Assembly (NCBI GenBank): GCA_021648725.1
Contig: JAKISF010000010.1
Location: 1-64,000 of the forward strand
From: Bacteroidales bacterium
Lineage (GTDB): Bacteria; Bacteroidota; Bacteroidia; Bacteroidales; JAADGE01
Direction: 5' to 3'
DNA length: 64,000 nucleotides
Positions 55,376 through 64,000 of this stretch are shown here, in pieces. Position 1 is the stretch's first letter. Each line of letters opens with the position of its first letter. The notes below the pieces were generated by a model, which had not been told where the DNA came from, ran no database searches, and saw only the letters and a list, made by a program, of their open reading frames with translations. The position numbers and the translations under genes are program-made.

Positions 55376-55467
55376 TAAATTTGTAGTAATTAAAATTAAG
55401 TTTTCATAGTTTTAAGGTTTAGGTTAATAAAGAAGGTTGGAAAAAGCACTCACTCGGGTGCTTTTTT
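55376..55467 (+). ncRNA. Candidate small RNA with its own promoter and terminator
   Basis: An exact -7 box TAAATTTG (55376-55383) predicts a start near 55390. About 50 bases later AAAAAGCAC-(tcactcgg)-GTGCTTTTTT (55441-55467) is a good terminator with T-run. There is no open reading frame with a plausible start inside. The result would be an RNA of about 75-80 nt, containing GGTTTAGGTTAATAAAGAAG. Alternatively it is a terminator-attenuated leader of the phosphatase gene at 55499. Confidence 0.45.
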
Positions 55468-55498
55468 CTTTATTATTCTAATTTAATTAGTTTTAATT

Positions 55499-55921
55499 AT
55501 GGTTATTGCAGTAGATTTTGACGGAACAATTGTTGAGCATAAATATCCTAAAATAGGGAAAGTAAAACTTTTTGCATTTGAAACTTTAAAACAACTTCAA
55601 AAACAAGGTCATAATTTAATTTTGTGGACATACAGAGCCGGTAAAGAATTAGAAGATGCTGTTTTATTTTGCAAAGATAACGGAATTGAATTTTATGCAG
55701 TTAATTCAAACTACCCGGAAGAACAATTTGATGAAAAAAAAATAAGCAGAAAAATTTATGCCGATATTTATATTGACGATCGAAATATAGGCGGCTTTTT
55801 AGGTTGGAGTAAAATTTGGGAATTAATATCCGATTCACAAGAAAAAATATCAACAGCAGAAAAAGAAATCAACAAAACTGATTTTTCACAAAAGTTTAAG
55901 TCTATATTCAGGAAAAAATAG
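55499..55921 (+). CDS. HAD-superfamily phosphatase, BT0820-like
   Basis: 140 residues. The nucleophile motif is VIAVDFDGTIVEH (Asp6 and Asp8), motif II is LILWTYRAG, and the motif-IV block DIYIDDRNIGG supplies the metal-binding acidic pair. Minimal HAD proteins of this shape, without a cap domain, include the structurally known BT0820 of Bacteroides. Substrate unknown. The tail after 115 is a charged helix. It follows the candidate small-RNA terminator. Confidence 0.85.
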   Translation: MVIAVDFDGTIVEHKYPKIGKVKLFAFETLKQLQKQGHNLILWTYRAGKELEDAVLFCKDNGIEFYAVNSNYPEEQFDEKKISRKIYADIYIDDRNIGGFLGWSKIWELISDSQEKISTAEKEINKTDFSQKFKSIFRKK

Positions 55922-56971
55922 TTATTTCTTAATTTTACCGGTAAATGTTTTAAGGAAATCTGCAAATTTTTGTGTTAAATATTTTTCATCTTTAATGTAA
56001 GTTAAAATAGGTTCTAATTGCGAGGCAGATAAAAATCCGTGAACTTCGTTAATTTTTTGTTTCTTACTGTTAATAAAAACAAAAGCCGGAAACTTAAAAT
56101 TTTGGTTTAATAATGAATATGTTAACTTATGAGGTTTCCCTTGTCCGTTTCCCGAAAGTTCCTGCCCGAATAAAACAACCTTTTCCTGAGAAGCGGCATC
56201 AAAATTTACAAAATAAAAATTATTATTTAATAAATCTGCAATTACGGGGTTTCTAAAAACTAAACCTGTTTCAATTTTACAAGATTGACACCAATTTGTG
56301 TACATATATATCAAAACGGGCTTATTATTCTTCAAACATAACTCTGATGCTTCTTTTAAGGAATACCGGTTTACAACTCCGCTTGTATCAAGAACTTTAT
56401 TTTTGTTCTCTTTTAATTCTTCCTCATAATTTTTCGGATAATTATGTTGATAAAGATTTTTCCATTCATCATAAACCAATGTTTTATTAATATCTTCATT
56501 AAAATAAACTAATAAAGGCTCAATCTCTCTCACTTTCATATAACCGGGTATTTGATACATTTTTCTTTGCTTATCAACATAAACTATTGTAGGAAAAGAA
56601 TAACGCCCTTTTAAAATAAAATCAGCAAAATCATGCTTCGGCTTTGCTCCTGTTCCTTTATTTGTATATACTTTGCCTTGGTATTTAATTGTGTCATAAC
56701 CTTCGGCATCAAACCTTACCGGGTAAAAATTATTGTTGATATATGCAGCTATTCCTTTATTTGCAAAAGTTGTCTTCATCATTTGTTTGCACCAACCGCA
56801 CCATTCGGTATAAACATCTATCAACATTGGTTTAGGAAAAACATCGAACAAACTGTCTGCCTGCTCAACCGTGTACCATTTTATCGGAGACGGTTCAACC
56901 GTAACCTGAGAAGATGACACCTTTAATAAAAAGAATAATAATATTGATAAGGTATAATTTCTTAATTTCAT
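55922..56971 (-). CDS. Exported protein with two thioredoxin-like domains
   Basis: 349 residues with a signal peptide (LSILLFFLLKVSSS). Two complete thioredoxin folds: the first has DVYTEWCGWCKQMM (about residues 50-63), the second YMYTNWCQSCKIETG (about 222-236). Each is followed by the typical NNxFYPVRFDAEG / NNFYFVNFDAA strand. They are related to each other, so the gene probably arose by internal duplication. A periplasmic disulfide reductase or isomerase role is likely. The gene converges with the phosphatase gene with no spacer between stop codons. Confidence 0.88.
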   Translation of the reverse strand: MKLRNYTLSILLFFLLKVSSSQVTVEPSPIKWYTVEQADSLFDVFPKPMLIDVYTEWCGWCKQMMKTTFANKGIAAYINNNFYPVRFDAEGYDTIKYQGKVYTNKGTGAKPKHDFADFILKGRYSFPTIVYVDKQRKMYQIPGYMKVREIEPLLVYFNEDINKTLVYDEWKNLYQHNYPKNYEEELKENKNKVLDTSGVVNRYSLKEASELCLKNNKPVLIYMYTNWCQSCKIETGLVFRNPVIADLLNNNFYFVNFDAASQEKVVLFGQELSGNGQGKPHKLTYSLLNQNFKFPAFVFINSKKQKINEVHGFLSASQLEPILTYIKDEKYLTQKFADFLKTFTGKIKK

Positions 56972-56980
56972 AAATTCAGA

Positions 56981-56988
56981 TAATTTTG
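56981..56988 (+). promoter_or_regulatory. -7 element of the M23 peptidase gene
   Basis: TAATTTTG, an exact TAnnTTTG, about 53 bases before ATG 57042. Confidence 0.45.
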
Positions 56989-57041
56989 TGCAACTTTTAA
57001 AGATTAACGAACAAGATTAATAAAAATTTTACAAAAAAAGA

Positions 57042-58730
57042 ATGAAATATTCATTTGTATTAATATTCTCTGTATTAACTTTTACACTACTTTCGCAAAG
57101 TTACGATAAAAATTATTTTGATTCTCCTGTTCATATTTCTATAAGATTAGTAGGAAATTTTGGAGAAATAAGACCAAATCATTTTCATTCGGGAATTGAC
57201 ATTAAAGTTCCTTATTCAGGTGTCAAACTTTATGCTCCTGCCGACGGTTATGTTTCCCGAATAAGAAAGTCTCCCGGAGGATACGGGAATGCACTTTACA
57301 TCACACATCCTAACGGTTTAATGACTGTTTACGGGCATTTACAAAAATTCAATAAAAGATTTGAGCAATATGCAGACAGTATTCAATATGCAGAAAATAA
57401 ATTTGAATTTACAAAATATCCCGACTCAACAGAATTAAAAGTAAAAAAAGGAGAAACTATAGGTTATGCCGGAAATACAGGAAGATCATACGGTCCGCAT
57501 CTGCATTTCGAAATCAGAGATGCCGAAAAAGATATACCGATAAACCCGTGTTATTTTAATTTTGACATAAAAGATAATATTAAGCCGAAAATTTTCAGCC
57601 TTGCAGCATATGCGATTGACGAAAACGGAAAAATTAATAATTCCTATAAAAAACAAAAGTTTAAAGTTTACAAAAAAGGAAATACATATTACATAAACAA
57701 AATAATTAAATACACCGGAAGAATAGGTTTTGCAATAAGAGCAAATGATTATCTGAATTCCGTAAAAAATTCTCAAGGAATTTATTCAGTAAAACTATTT
57801 TACGATAACGAATTAATATATTCTCATAAATTAGACAGAATAAGTTTTGAAGAATCAAGATACATAAACAGTTTCATTGATTTTGAAGAAAGACAAACAA
57901 CTAATTTGAAATTTCAAAAATGCTTTATAGAACCCGGAAATAAATTAAGTGTTTATAATTTTAATCTAAATTCAGGAATAATTAATGATCCTGACAAAAA
58001 GTTACACAAAGTTCGCATAGAAGCTGCTGATATTTACGGAAATACATCAATATTATATTTCAAAATATCAGGCACAAAAGCTTCAGGAACAGTTAAAAAT
58101 GATAAATTATTAAAATATAATGAAGATAATTTTATTGAAGAAAAAGATTTCAGAGCATATTTAAAAAAAGGAAGTTTATACACGAATATTGAACAAAATT
58201 ATAAAGTTATTCCAAACACAAGTCAATTTTATTCAGACATACACAAACTTAACTCATATAAAATTCCCTTGCACGAAAAGATGTATGTTGCAATAAGATC
58301 GAATAAATTACCTAAAAAATTGCTGGGAAAAGCGTTTATCGTATTAATTAATAAAAACGGAAATAAAAAATATTTGGGAGGAACATACATTAATAACTTT
58401 TTTGTAGCAGAAAGTAAAGCATTCGGTAAATTTGCAATAGCAGTTGATAATACTCCGCCCGAAATAATAGAAGAAAACTTTAATTCTGAAAAAGATTTCA
58501 GTAAAATGAAGAAAATTTCATTTAAAATCAAAGATAATATGTCAGGAATTGAAAAATATTATGCAACAATTGATAAAAAAAATATTATATTCGCTTACGA
58601 TAAAAAAAATAACAGGATAAGTTATACTTTTGATAATCATATAGATTACAAAAAAAATCATAAACTTATTATAACACTTTATGATAAAAAAAATAACAAA
58701 ACTGTTTACGAAACAATTTTTTTTAAGTAG
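57042..58730 (+). CDS. M23-family (LytM) metallopeptidase
   Basis: 562 residues. Signal peptide, then an N-terminal M23 domain (about 30-170) with the zinc motif HFHSGIDIKV (HxxxD), YGHLQKF and GPHLHFEIRD (HxH near 153). All zinc ligands and the catalytic His are present, so it should be an active peptidoglycan endopeptidase. The remaining 390 residues are beta-rich and lack a known motif except an Ig-like end (KISFKIKDNMSGIEKYYATI). The peptidase at the N-terminus rather than the C-terminus is the usual order in Bacteroidota. Confidence 0.9.
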   Translation: MKYSFVLIFSVLTFTLLSQSYDKNYFDSPVHISIRLVGNFGEIRPNHFHSGIDIKVPYSGVKLYAPADGYVSRIRKSPGGYGNALYITHPNGLMTVYGHLQKFNKRFEQYADSIQYAENKFEFTKYPDSTELKVKKGETIGYAGNTGRSYGPHLHFEIRDAEKDIPINPCYFNFDIKDNIKPKIFSLAAYAIDENGKINNSYKKQKFKVYKKGNTYYINKIIKYTGRIGFAIRANDYLNSVKNSQGIYSVKLFYDNELIYSHKLDRISFEESRYINSFIDFEERQTTNLKFQKCFIEPGNKLSVYNFNLNSGIINDPDKKLHKVRIEAADIYGNTSILYFKISGTKASGTVKNDKLLKYNEDNFIEEKDFRAYLKKGSLYTNIEQNYKVIPNTSQFYSDIHKLNSYKIPLHEKMYVAIRSNKLPKKLLGKAFIVLINKNGNKKYLGGTYINNFFVAESKAFGKFAIAVDNTPPEIIEENFNSEKDFSKMKKISFKIKDNMSGIEKYYATIDKKNIIFAYDKKNNRISYTFDNHIDYKKNHKLIITLYDKKNNKTVYETIFFK

Positions 58731-58767
58731 ATTGCAAATTATATTAAACCTAAAATAAACATTTTTT

Positions 58768-59655
58768 ATGAAAGTTCTGATTGTAGAAGATGACAGTGCA
58801 TCAAGATTTTTTTTAGAAAGCTTATTGGAAAGTAACAATTATGAATTTCGTTCGGCTGCAAACGGTATCGAAGGCTTAAATATTTTTGAAGAATACCGAC
58901 CTGATATTGTTCTGTCTGATATTCAAATGCCTATAATGGACGGCTTAGAGTTGTTAGAAGCCATAAGAGATAAAAAATCTGACACCATCGTAATAATGGT
59001 TACCGCATTCGGAACTGAAAACTACGCAATTCAAGCACTTCACCTCGGTGCAAACAATTACTTGAAAAAACCTGTATCAGGACAAGAATTACTGAGGTTA
59101 CTAAAAAAATATCAAGCAATACTTACAAGTAAATACTCGCCGGATGCATTACCGGGAAGACTTGTCAGCAGAAATTTTATTTTAGAATTTAATACTGAAT
59201 TCAATAAAATACCAAAAATTGTTGATAAAGTTATAGTTGAATCTGCAATTGATATTGATGATAATGAAAAGGTTAATATTGAACTAGGCTTAGTTGAACT
59301 AATTACAAATGCAATTGAACACGGCAATTTAAATATAGATTATTTTGAAAAACAAAAAGCTCTTGATGAAGGAACATTAGGCGAATTATATGATGAAAGA
59401 ATGACCAGCCCGGTTTATAAACACCGAATTATTACTATTAAATTTTTTGCCGATAATGAGAAATACCAATGGACTATTATTGATGAAGGAGATGGTTTTG
59501 ATTGGAAATTGCTCCCCGATCCTACTGATGAAGCACATATTCTTGAATTAAACGGAAGAGGTGTTTTTATTTCACGGTTTTTATTTGACGAAGTTGAATA
59601 TCTCGGCAAAGGAAATGCTGTTATTGCTACAAAATTTTTAAAAAGCTGTTCATAA
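58768..59655 (+). CDS. Response regulator fused to a HATPase (RsbW-like) domain
   Basis: 295 residues. The receiver domain (1-120) has the acidic pair VEDDSA, phospho-acceptor Asp51 in VLSDIQMPIMDG, Thr in VTAFG and Lys in LKKPVS. The second half (about 140-295) is a HATPase_c_2 domain with ELITNAIEHGNLN (N box) and IIDEGDGFDWKLLPD (G1 box). Such fusions act as phosphorylation-switched anti-sigma or partner-switch kinases. No cognate histidine kinase or anti-sigma antagonist gene is adjacent. Confidence 0.9.
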   Translation: MKVLIVEDDSASRFFLESLLESNNYEFRSAANGIEGLNIFEEYRPDIVLSDIQMPIMDGLELLEAIRDKKSDTIVIMVTAFGTENYAIQALHLGANNYLKKPVSGQELLRLLKKYQAILTSKYSPDALPGRLVSRNFILEFNTEFNKIPKIVDKVIVESAIDIDDNEKVNIELGLVELITNAIEHGNLNIDYFEKQKALDEGTLGELYDERMTSPVYKHRIITIKFFADNEKYQWTIIDEGDGFDWKLLPDPTDEAHILELNGRGVFISRFLFDEVEYLGKGNAVIATKFLKSCS

Positions 59656-59796
59656 TTATTTTTTACAGCAACTCTTTTTTGAATTCCCCAAATACTCTTT
59701 GTTAAAAAATGTTAAATATTTGACAATAAGAAATATTCATTATTATTCTTCGTTATAACATTGAAATCAGAATATTTACTAAATTATTAATTGCGT

Positions 59797-59985
59797 ATGA
59801 AAAAACCTTATACTTTTATTTCTTATTCTGTATTAATAATAAATAAATCAGTTGTTAAATCTGTATTTGTAAAAAACAAAAAAGTTAAAAACATATACAG
59901 AAGAATCTCACAAGCATTAAGTTCTTTTAAGCTGTGTCCGAGAGATGAAGTTGTTAACAAAATACTGAAATATGCTGATTTATAG
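59797..59985 (+). CDS. Small basic protein of unknown function
   Basis: 62 residues from ATG 59797 (two codons earlier a TTG is also possible). Lys/Arg-rich with one Cys: SVFVKNKKVKNIYRRISQAL and CPRDEVVNKILKYADL. It does not look like random AT-rich translation and is followed 22 bases later by a perfect terminator, which supports it as a gene. No family recognised. Confidence 0.6.
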   Translation: MKKPYTFISYSVLIINKSVVKSVFVKNKKVKNIYRRISQALSSFKLCPRDEVVNKILKYADL

Positions 59986-60007
59986 CACTTAATACAGTCA
60001 ATAATTT

Positions 60008-60031
60008 AACCGCCTTTCGGCGGTTTTTTTA
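60008..60031 (+). terminator. Terminator after the small basic protein gene
   Basis: AACCGCC-TTTC-GGCGGTT followed by a T-run. Perfect stem. Confidence 0.9.
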
Positions 60032-60043
60032 TATCGCAATATG

Positions 60044-60051
60044 TAACTTTG
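60044..60051 (+). promoter_or_regulatory. -7 element of the NagZ/beta-lactamase-type gene
   Basis: TAACTTTG, an exact TAnnTTTG, 33 bases before ATG 60085. Confidence 0.5.
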
Positions 60052-60084
60052 CATATTTACTTATAAATTATTTTGAAAAAACTA

Positions 60085-63078
60085 ATGAAAAAAAAATATT
60101 CCCTTTTCACTAAAATCTCTTTACTGATTACCGGCGGTATTATTATTCTGCTGTTTCAAAGCACGGCATCTTTTAAAAATTATGAAAAAAGTTCCGCCTC
60201 ACAATATAAATCAAATAATTGGATAGACTCTATTATCTCAAAAATGTCACCGGATGAACGTCTCGGACAATTATTTATGGTTGCTGCATACCCGAAACAA
60301 GGGAAAGAACATAAAAATTACCTTACTAAAATTATTAAAGATTATAAAATCGGGGGGCTGATTATGTTTCAATCAGGGCCGGTTCAACAAGCAAAACTTA
60401 CAAATTATTATCAATCAATTTCAGAAACACCTTTAATGATTGCCGGAGATTATGAATGGGGACTTTCAATGAGAATAGACAGTACCGTAAGATATCCTCG
60501 GCAAATGATGCTCGGTGCAATTCAAAACGACTTATTAGTTAACGAATTCGGTATCGAAGTTGCAAGACAATGTAAAAGGCTCGGAATACATATTAACTTT
60601 GCTCCTGTTATTGATGTTAATAATAATGCCGACAACCCCGTAATTAACAGTCGTTCTTTCGGAGAACTAAAAGAAAATGTTGCTCGAAAAGGCTTGGCAT
60701 ATATGGTTGGTTTACAAGACAATAACATACTCGCAACAGGCAAACATTTTCCCGGACACGGAGATACTGATGTTGATTCTCATAAAGATTTACCCATAAT
60801 CTTACATTCCAAAGAAAGACTTGATTCTTTAGAAATGTACCCTTTTAAAGAGCTTATTAAAACAGGCTTAGGAGGAATAATGATTGCACACTTGAACATT
60901 CCTTCGTTAGACCCTTCCGAAAATGCTGTTTCAAGTTTATCGAAGCCTATTGTAACCGATATTTTAATCAACAAATTAAAATTTAAAGGATTAATATTTA
61001 CCGATGCTCTCGGAATGAACGGTGTTACAAAACATTATGAACCCGGAGAAACAGAAGTTGCCGCCCTAATTGCAGGAATTGATGTTTTATTAATGCCGAA
61101 AGATGTTCCGCTTGCTTTTCAAAAAATAAAAGAAGCAATAAAAAAAGGCTTAATAACTCAAGAAGAAATTGATAAAAGATGCAGAAAAATTTTACTGGCA
61201 AAAAAATGGTTCGGTCTTAATAATTACAAAAAAATCAAAATTAACAACATATACAAAGACTTAAATTCTGAATATGCTAAAAATTTAAATCGAAAACTAA
61301 TAGAATCTTCTTTAACATTAGCAGTAAATAAAGATAAAATAATACCGTTTAAAAACTTAGACAAAGAAACAATTGCCTCAATATCAATAGGAAACGGACA
61401 AATAAGTAATTTTCAAAAAACTCTTAATTTATATGATAAAGTTGAAAATTATACAATCCTGAAAGATGCAAATATTGATGTATTTAATAAAAGAATAATA
61501 CAGCTTTCAAAATATGATAAAGTTATTGTAAGCGTTCATAAAATGAGCCGAAGACCCAAAACATTCGGCATCAATCAAAATACAATTAATTTTGTTAACA
61601 AACTGTCCGAAAAAACAAAAGTCGTACTCGTGCTTTTCGGAAATCCTTATGCTCTCAGTTTGTTCAAAAAACCGGAAAAGTTAAATGCAATATTAGTTTC
61701 TTACAACGATTGGAAACTGACAAGAAGTTTATCAGCACAACTTCTTTTCGGCGGAATTACTGCACAAGGGGAATTACCCGTTTCGGCAGGAGAACTTTTT
61801 AAAGCCGGAACAGGGAAACTGTCAGTTAAGCAAAGACTTAAATATTCAAATGCTTTTGAATTGGGACTAAAACAAGACACCATAAACAAAATTGATTCGG
61901 TTGTAAATGATGCAATTACAAAAGGTGCAACACCCGGAGCAACGGTTTTGGCAATAAGAAACGGCATCGTATTTTTTCAAAAATCCTACGGATATCACAC
62001 ATACTCTAAAAAAAGAAAAACAAAAAATACCGATATCTACGACTTGGCTTCTTTGACGAAAATTGCATCAACATTACCGTCTTTAATGAAATTATTTGAC
62101 GAAGGAGAAATTGATATAAATAAAAAACTGTCAGTTTATTTACCCGAACTTCGCAATACTAATAAAAAAGACATTTTAATTAAAGACATTTTAGCTCATC
62201 AAGCACGTTTAAAACCTTGGATTCCTTTTTACAGAGACACCTATGAAGATGAAAACAAAACAGTTTTAAACAGCAAAATTTACTCAACATATAAAACAGG
62301 GAAATTTACCGTGCAAGTTGCAGGTAATCTTTTTATTAATGAAAATTACAGAGATACTATTTATCAAAAAATTTATGATTCGGAGTTAAGAAGCAAAAAA
62401 AAATATAAATACAGCGACTTAGGTTTTATACTTTTCCACAAGTTAATTGAAGATATTACAAAGGAGCAACAAGAAAATTATGTTTATGAAAAATTTTATA
62501 ATTCTCTCGGAGCTAACACATTAGGTTACCTTCCGTTAAATCGTTTTAAGAAGTCTGAAATTGTTCCTACCGAACAAGACAACTTTTTCAGACATCAATT
62601 AATACAAGGATATGTTCATGATTATGCAGCAGCAATGACCGGAGGCGTTAACGGACACGCAGGACTTTTTTCTAATGCAAACGATTTAGCAAAACTTTTA
62701 CAAATGTACCTTCAAGGAGGGAAATACGGAAAAATAAGATATATTTCAAGTAAAACATTGAAGAAATTTTCATCCTGTGCTTTTTGTAAAAATCATAATC
62801 GCAGAGGCTTGGGGTTTGACAGACCGCTCAGACCAACAGGAGGACCGTCGTCGCAATACGCATCTGATTTAAGTTTCGGACATTCAGGATTTACCGGAAC
62901 TTTGGTTTGGATTGACCCGAAATATGATTTTGTTTATATTTTTCTTTCAAATAGAATTCATCCAAAAAGCGAAAATAATAAATTATTAAAAATGGATGTA
63001 AGAACAAAAGTTCAAGATTTATTTTACAAATCATTTCCTGATTTAGATACTTTAAAAACAACAGCAAGCATAAATTAA
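60085..63078 (+). CDS. GH3 beta-N-acetylglucosaminidase fused to a beta-lactamase-type domain
   Basis: 997 residues from ATG 60085 (a TTG at 60073 is also in frame). N-terminal anchor LFTKISLLITGGIIILLF. The GH3 domain (about 50-380) has the NagZ signatures KHFPGHGDTDVDSHKDLP and FTDALGMNGV (nucleophile Asp near 307). A C-terminal GH3 half follows, then a class-C beta-lactamase/PBP-like domain (about 610-990) with SLTK (Ser656), KYSDLGF and HSGFTGT. It should release GlcNAc from peptidoglycan fragments while the second domain may cut their peptides. It is followed after 10 bases by a MurU-like gene. Confidence 0.9.
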   Translation: MKKKYSLFTKISLLITGGIIILLFQSTASFKNYEKSSASQYKSNNWIDSIISKMSPDERLGQLFMVAAYPKQGKEHKNYLTKIIKDYKIGGLIMFQSGPVQQAKLTNYYQSISETPLMIAGDYEWGLSMRIDSTVRYPRQMMLGAIQNDLLVNEFGIEVARQCKRLGIHINFAPVIDVNNNADNPVINSRSFGELKENVARKGLAYMVGLQDNNILATGKHFPGHGDTDVDSHKDLPIILHSKERLDSLEMYPFKELIKTGLGGIMIAHLNIPSLDPSENAVSSLSKPIVTDILINKLKFKGLIFTDALGMNGVTKHYEPGETEVAALIAGIDVLLMPKDVPLAFQKIKEAIKKGLITQEEIDKRCRKILLAKKWFGLNNYKKIKINNIYKDLNSEYAKNLNRKLIESSLTLAVNKDKIIPFKNLDKETIASISIGNGQISNFQKTLNLYDKVENYTILKDANIDVFNKRIIQLSKYDKVIVSVHKMSRRPKTFGINQNTINFVNKLSEKTKVVLVLFGNPYALSLFKKPEKLNAILVSYNDWKLTRSLSAQLLFGGITAQGELPVSAGELFKAGTGKLSVKQRLKYSNAFELGLKQDTINKIDSVVNDAITKGATPGATVLAIRNGIVFFQKSYGYHTYSKKRKTKNTDIYDLASLTKIASTLPSLMKLFDEGEIDINKKLSVYLPELRNTNKKDILIKDILAHQARLKPWIPFYRDTYEDENKTVLNSKIYSTYKTGKFTVQVAGNLFINENYRDTIYQKIYDSELRSKKKYKYSDLGFILFHKLIEDITKEQQENYVYEKFYNSLGANTLGYLPLNRFKKSEIVPTEQDNFFRHQLIQGYVHDYAAAMTGGVNGHAGLFSNANDLAKLLQMYLQGGKYGKIRYISSKTLKKFSSCAFCKNHNRRGLGFDRPLRPTGGPSSQYASDLSFGHSGFTGTLVWIDPKYDFVYIFLSNRIHPKSENNKLLKMDVRTKVQDLFYKSFPDLDTLKTTASIN

Positions 63079-63088
63079 TACTAAAAAT

Positions 63089-63805
63089 ATGAAAGTAATG
63101 ATATTAGCTGCCGGGCTGGGAACTCGACTTAAATCATTAACCGAAAATAAACCTAAAGCTCTTGTAGAATTACACGGAAAACCGATTCTTGAACATCTTA
63201 TCCTAAACCTAAAATTGCAAGGATTTAACGATTTTGTTATTAATGTTCACCATTTTGCCGATCAAATTGAAAATTTCCTTGAAAAGAACAATAATTTTGA
63301 GTCAAATATAGAAATTTCAGACGAAAGAAAAATGCTTCTCGAAACAGGAGGAGGATTATTAAAAGCAAAAAATTATCTGTCTGATTCAAATACTTTCATT
63401 CTCCATAATGCCGATATATTTTCTGATATTAATTTAAATGATTTAGTAGCTGCTCACGAAAAAAACGATTCATTAGCAACACTTGCCGTTCAAAACAGGG
63501 ATTCATCAAGAAAATTGCTTTTTGATGAAAATAACTATCTTTGCAGTTGGCAAAATTTTAACACCGGAGAAACTAAAAAATCAAGAGAACCCGAAGGTAA
63601 ATTGACAGCCCGAGCTTTTACCGGCATTCATATTATTAACTCCGAAATATTTAAATACATAACAGAAACCGGTAAATTTTCAATTATTGATTTATATTTA
63701 AGGCTTGCAAAAAGTTATAAAATTTCAGCCTTTGAAACAAAATACAAATATTGGTTCGATTTAGGAAAACCTGAAGATATTGCTGATGCCGAATTACTTT
63801 TCTGA
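63089..63805 (+). CDS. Sugar-1-phosphate nucleotidyltransferase, MurU-like
   Basis: 238 residues. The nucleotide-binding signature AAGLGTRLKSLTENKPKALV with KPILEHLI, the metal-binding Asp in FILHNADIFSDI, and FTGIHIINSEIF are all present. Family members include MurU (UDP-MurNAc from MurNAc-1-phosphate, the salvage route) and mannose-1-phosphate guanylyltransferases. Being 10 bases from a NagZ-type gene, the peptidoglycan salvage role fits best. The partner kinase AmgK is not in the window. Confidence 0.82.
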   Translation: MKVMILAAGLGTRLKSLTENKPKALVELHGKPILEHLILNLKLQGFNDFVINVHHFADQIENFLEKNNNFESNIEISDERKMLLETGGGLLKAKNYLSDSNTFILHNADIFSDINLNDLVAAHEKNDSLATLAVQNRDSSRKLLFDENNYLCSWQNFNTGETKKSREPEGKLTARAFTGIHIINSEIFKYITETGKFSIIDLYLRLAKSYKISAFETKYKYWFDLGKPEDIADAELLF

Positions 63806-63862
63806 ATTGATGCAACTATTTTAAGATATAATTAATCTAAATAATTTAAGTTATTAGTCAAA

Positions 63863-64000
63863 ATGAACAAAATCAAACTTATTCTAATCTTTTTCTTTAT
63901 CATTTCTTTTTCTTTTGCTCAAAAACAAGAGAAGATAGCAAATACATTATTGAAAGAAATTGAAAATAAAGGTACAGATAAAAACTTTACTGTTTGGATT
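63863..64000 (+). CDS. Start of a secreted protein (cut by window edge)
   Basis: From ATG 63863 the frame is open to the window end: MNKIKLILIFFFIISFSFAQ is a clear signal peptide, followed by KQEKIANTLLKEIENKGTDK and NFTVWI. This start (LLKEI ... FTVWI) resembles that of T9SS-exported subtilisin-like peptidases of Bacteroidota, but too little is visible to decide. Confidence 0.6.
   Translation, partial: MNKIKLILIFFFIISFSFAQKQEKIANTLLKEIENKGTDKNFTVWI

Overview
The window looks like chromosome from a low-GC, AT-rich member of the Bacteroidota. Three things point there. Several secreted proteins carry C-terminal type IX secretion (T9SS) sorting domains. Many genes are preceded by the Bacteroidota promoter -7 element TAnnTTTG, sometimes with a TTTG -33 element. 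Shine-Dalgarno sites are weak throughout. A superoxide reductase and a molybdenum hydroxylase / hydantoinase / SsnA-type amidohydrolase group suggest an anaerobic or microaerophilic life. No rRNA, tRNA or CRISPR array was seen.

Region by region. 1-5000 is accessory: the tail of a transposase, an AAA/DUF4143 ATPase behind two matching palindromic operators, and a tight four-gene operon of unknown function (TerB-like protein, four-helix coiled-coil membrane protein, VWA-like lipoprotein, small conserved protein) preceded by a nested hairpin element. 5165-20137 is mostly housekeeping: aroC, mntP, a GNAT enzyme, superoxide reductase, a RelA/SpoT protein with a degenerate hydrolase domain, a pentapeptide-motif M49 peptidase, an Rrf2 regulator, a Prc/Tsp protease, a family-6 DNA glycosylase overlapping fmt, divergent miaA/smpB, and pbpC. 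20138-22116 holds an orphan ParA, a 92-residue partner and an MNT/HepT toxin-antitoxin pair whose toxin has two in-frame stop codons.

22322-30212 encodes envelope and surface proteins: a putative outer-membrane gluzincin with a propeller and barrel, a TPR/LuxR-type membrane regulator, and a T9SS repeat protein with a 95-residue unit duplicated exactly at protein level. 30263-41710 is a run of minus-strand genes. It contains an ankyrin lipoprotein, hydantoinase, a YgjV/acetyltransferase-like fusion, SsnA-like amidohydrolase, MsrB-MsrA, DUF554, a T9SS phosphodiesterase-like protein, a zinc-ribbon protein and a xanthine-dehydrogenase-like enzyme. The ssnA, hydA and xdh parts resemble the bacterial anaerobic purine-degradation gene set. 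41797-45114 is a WD40-caspase fusion protein.

45224-64000 has a DUF4190 protein, an APC permease, a threonine-synthase tail abutting a decayed IS200-type transposase, purB, dinB, a 16-repeat T9SS adhesin-like giant, a candidate small RNA, a HAD phosphatase, a double-thioredoxin protein, an M23 peptidase, a response regulator/HATPase fusion, a NagZ-type glycosidase/beta-lactamase fusion next to a MurU-like nucleotidyltransferase (peptidoglycan turnover and recycling), and the start of another secreted protein. Start codons were moved inward for about ten genes where a signal peptide, promoter box or family alignment made the longer frame unlikely.
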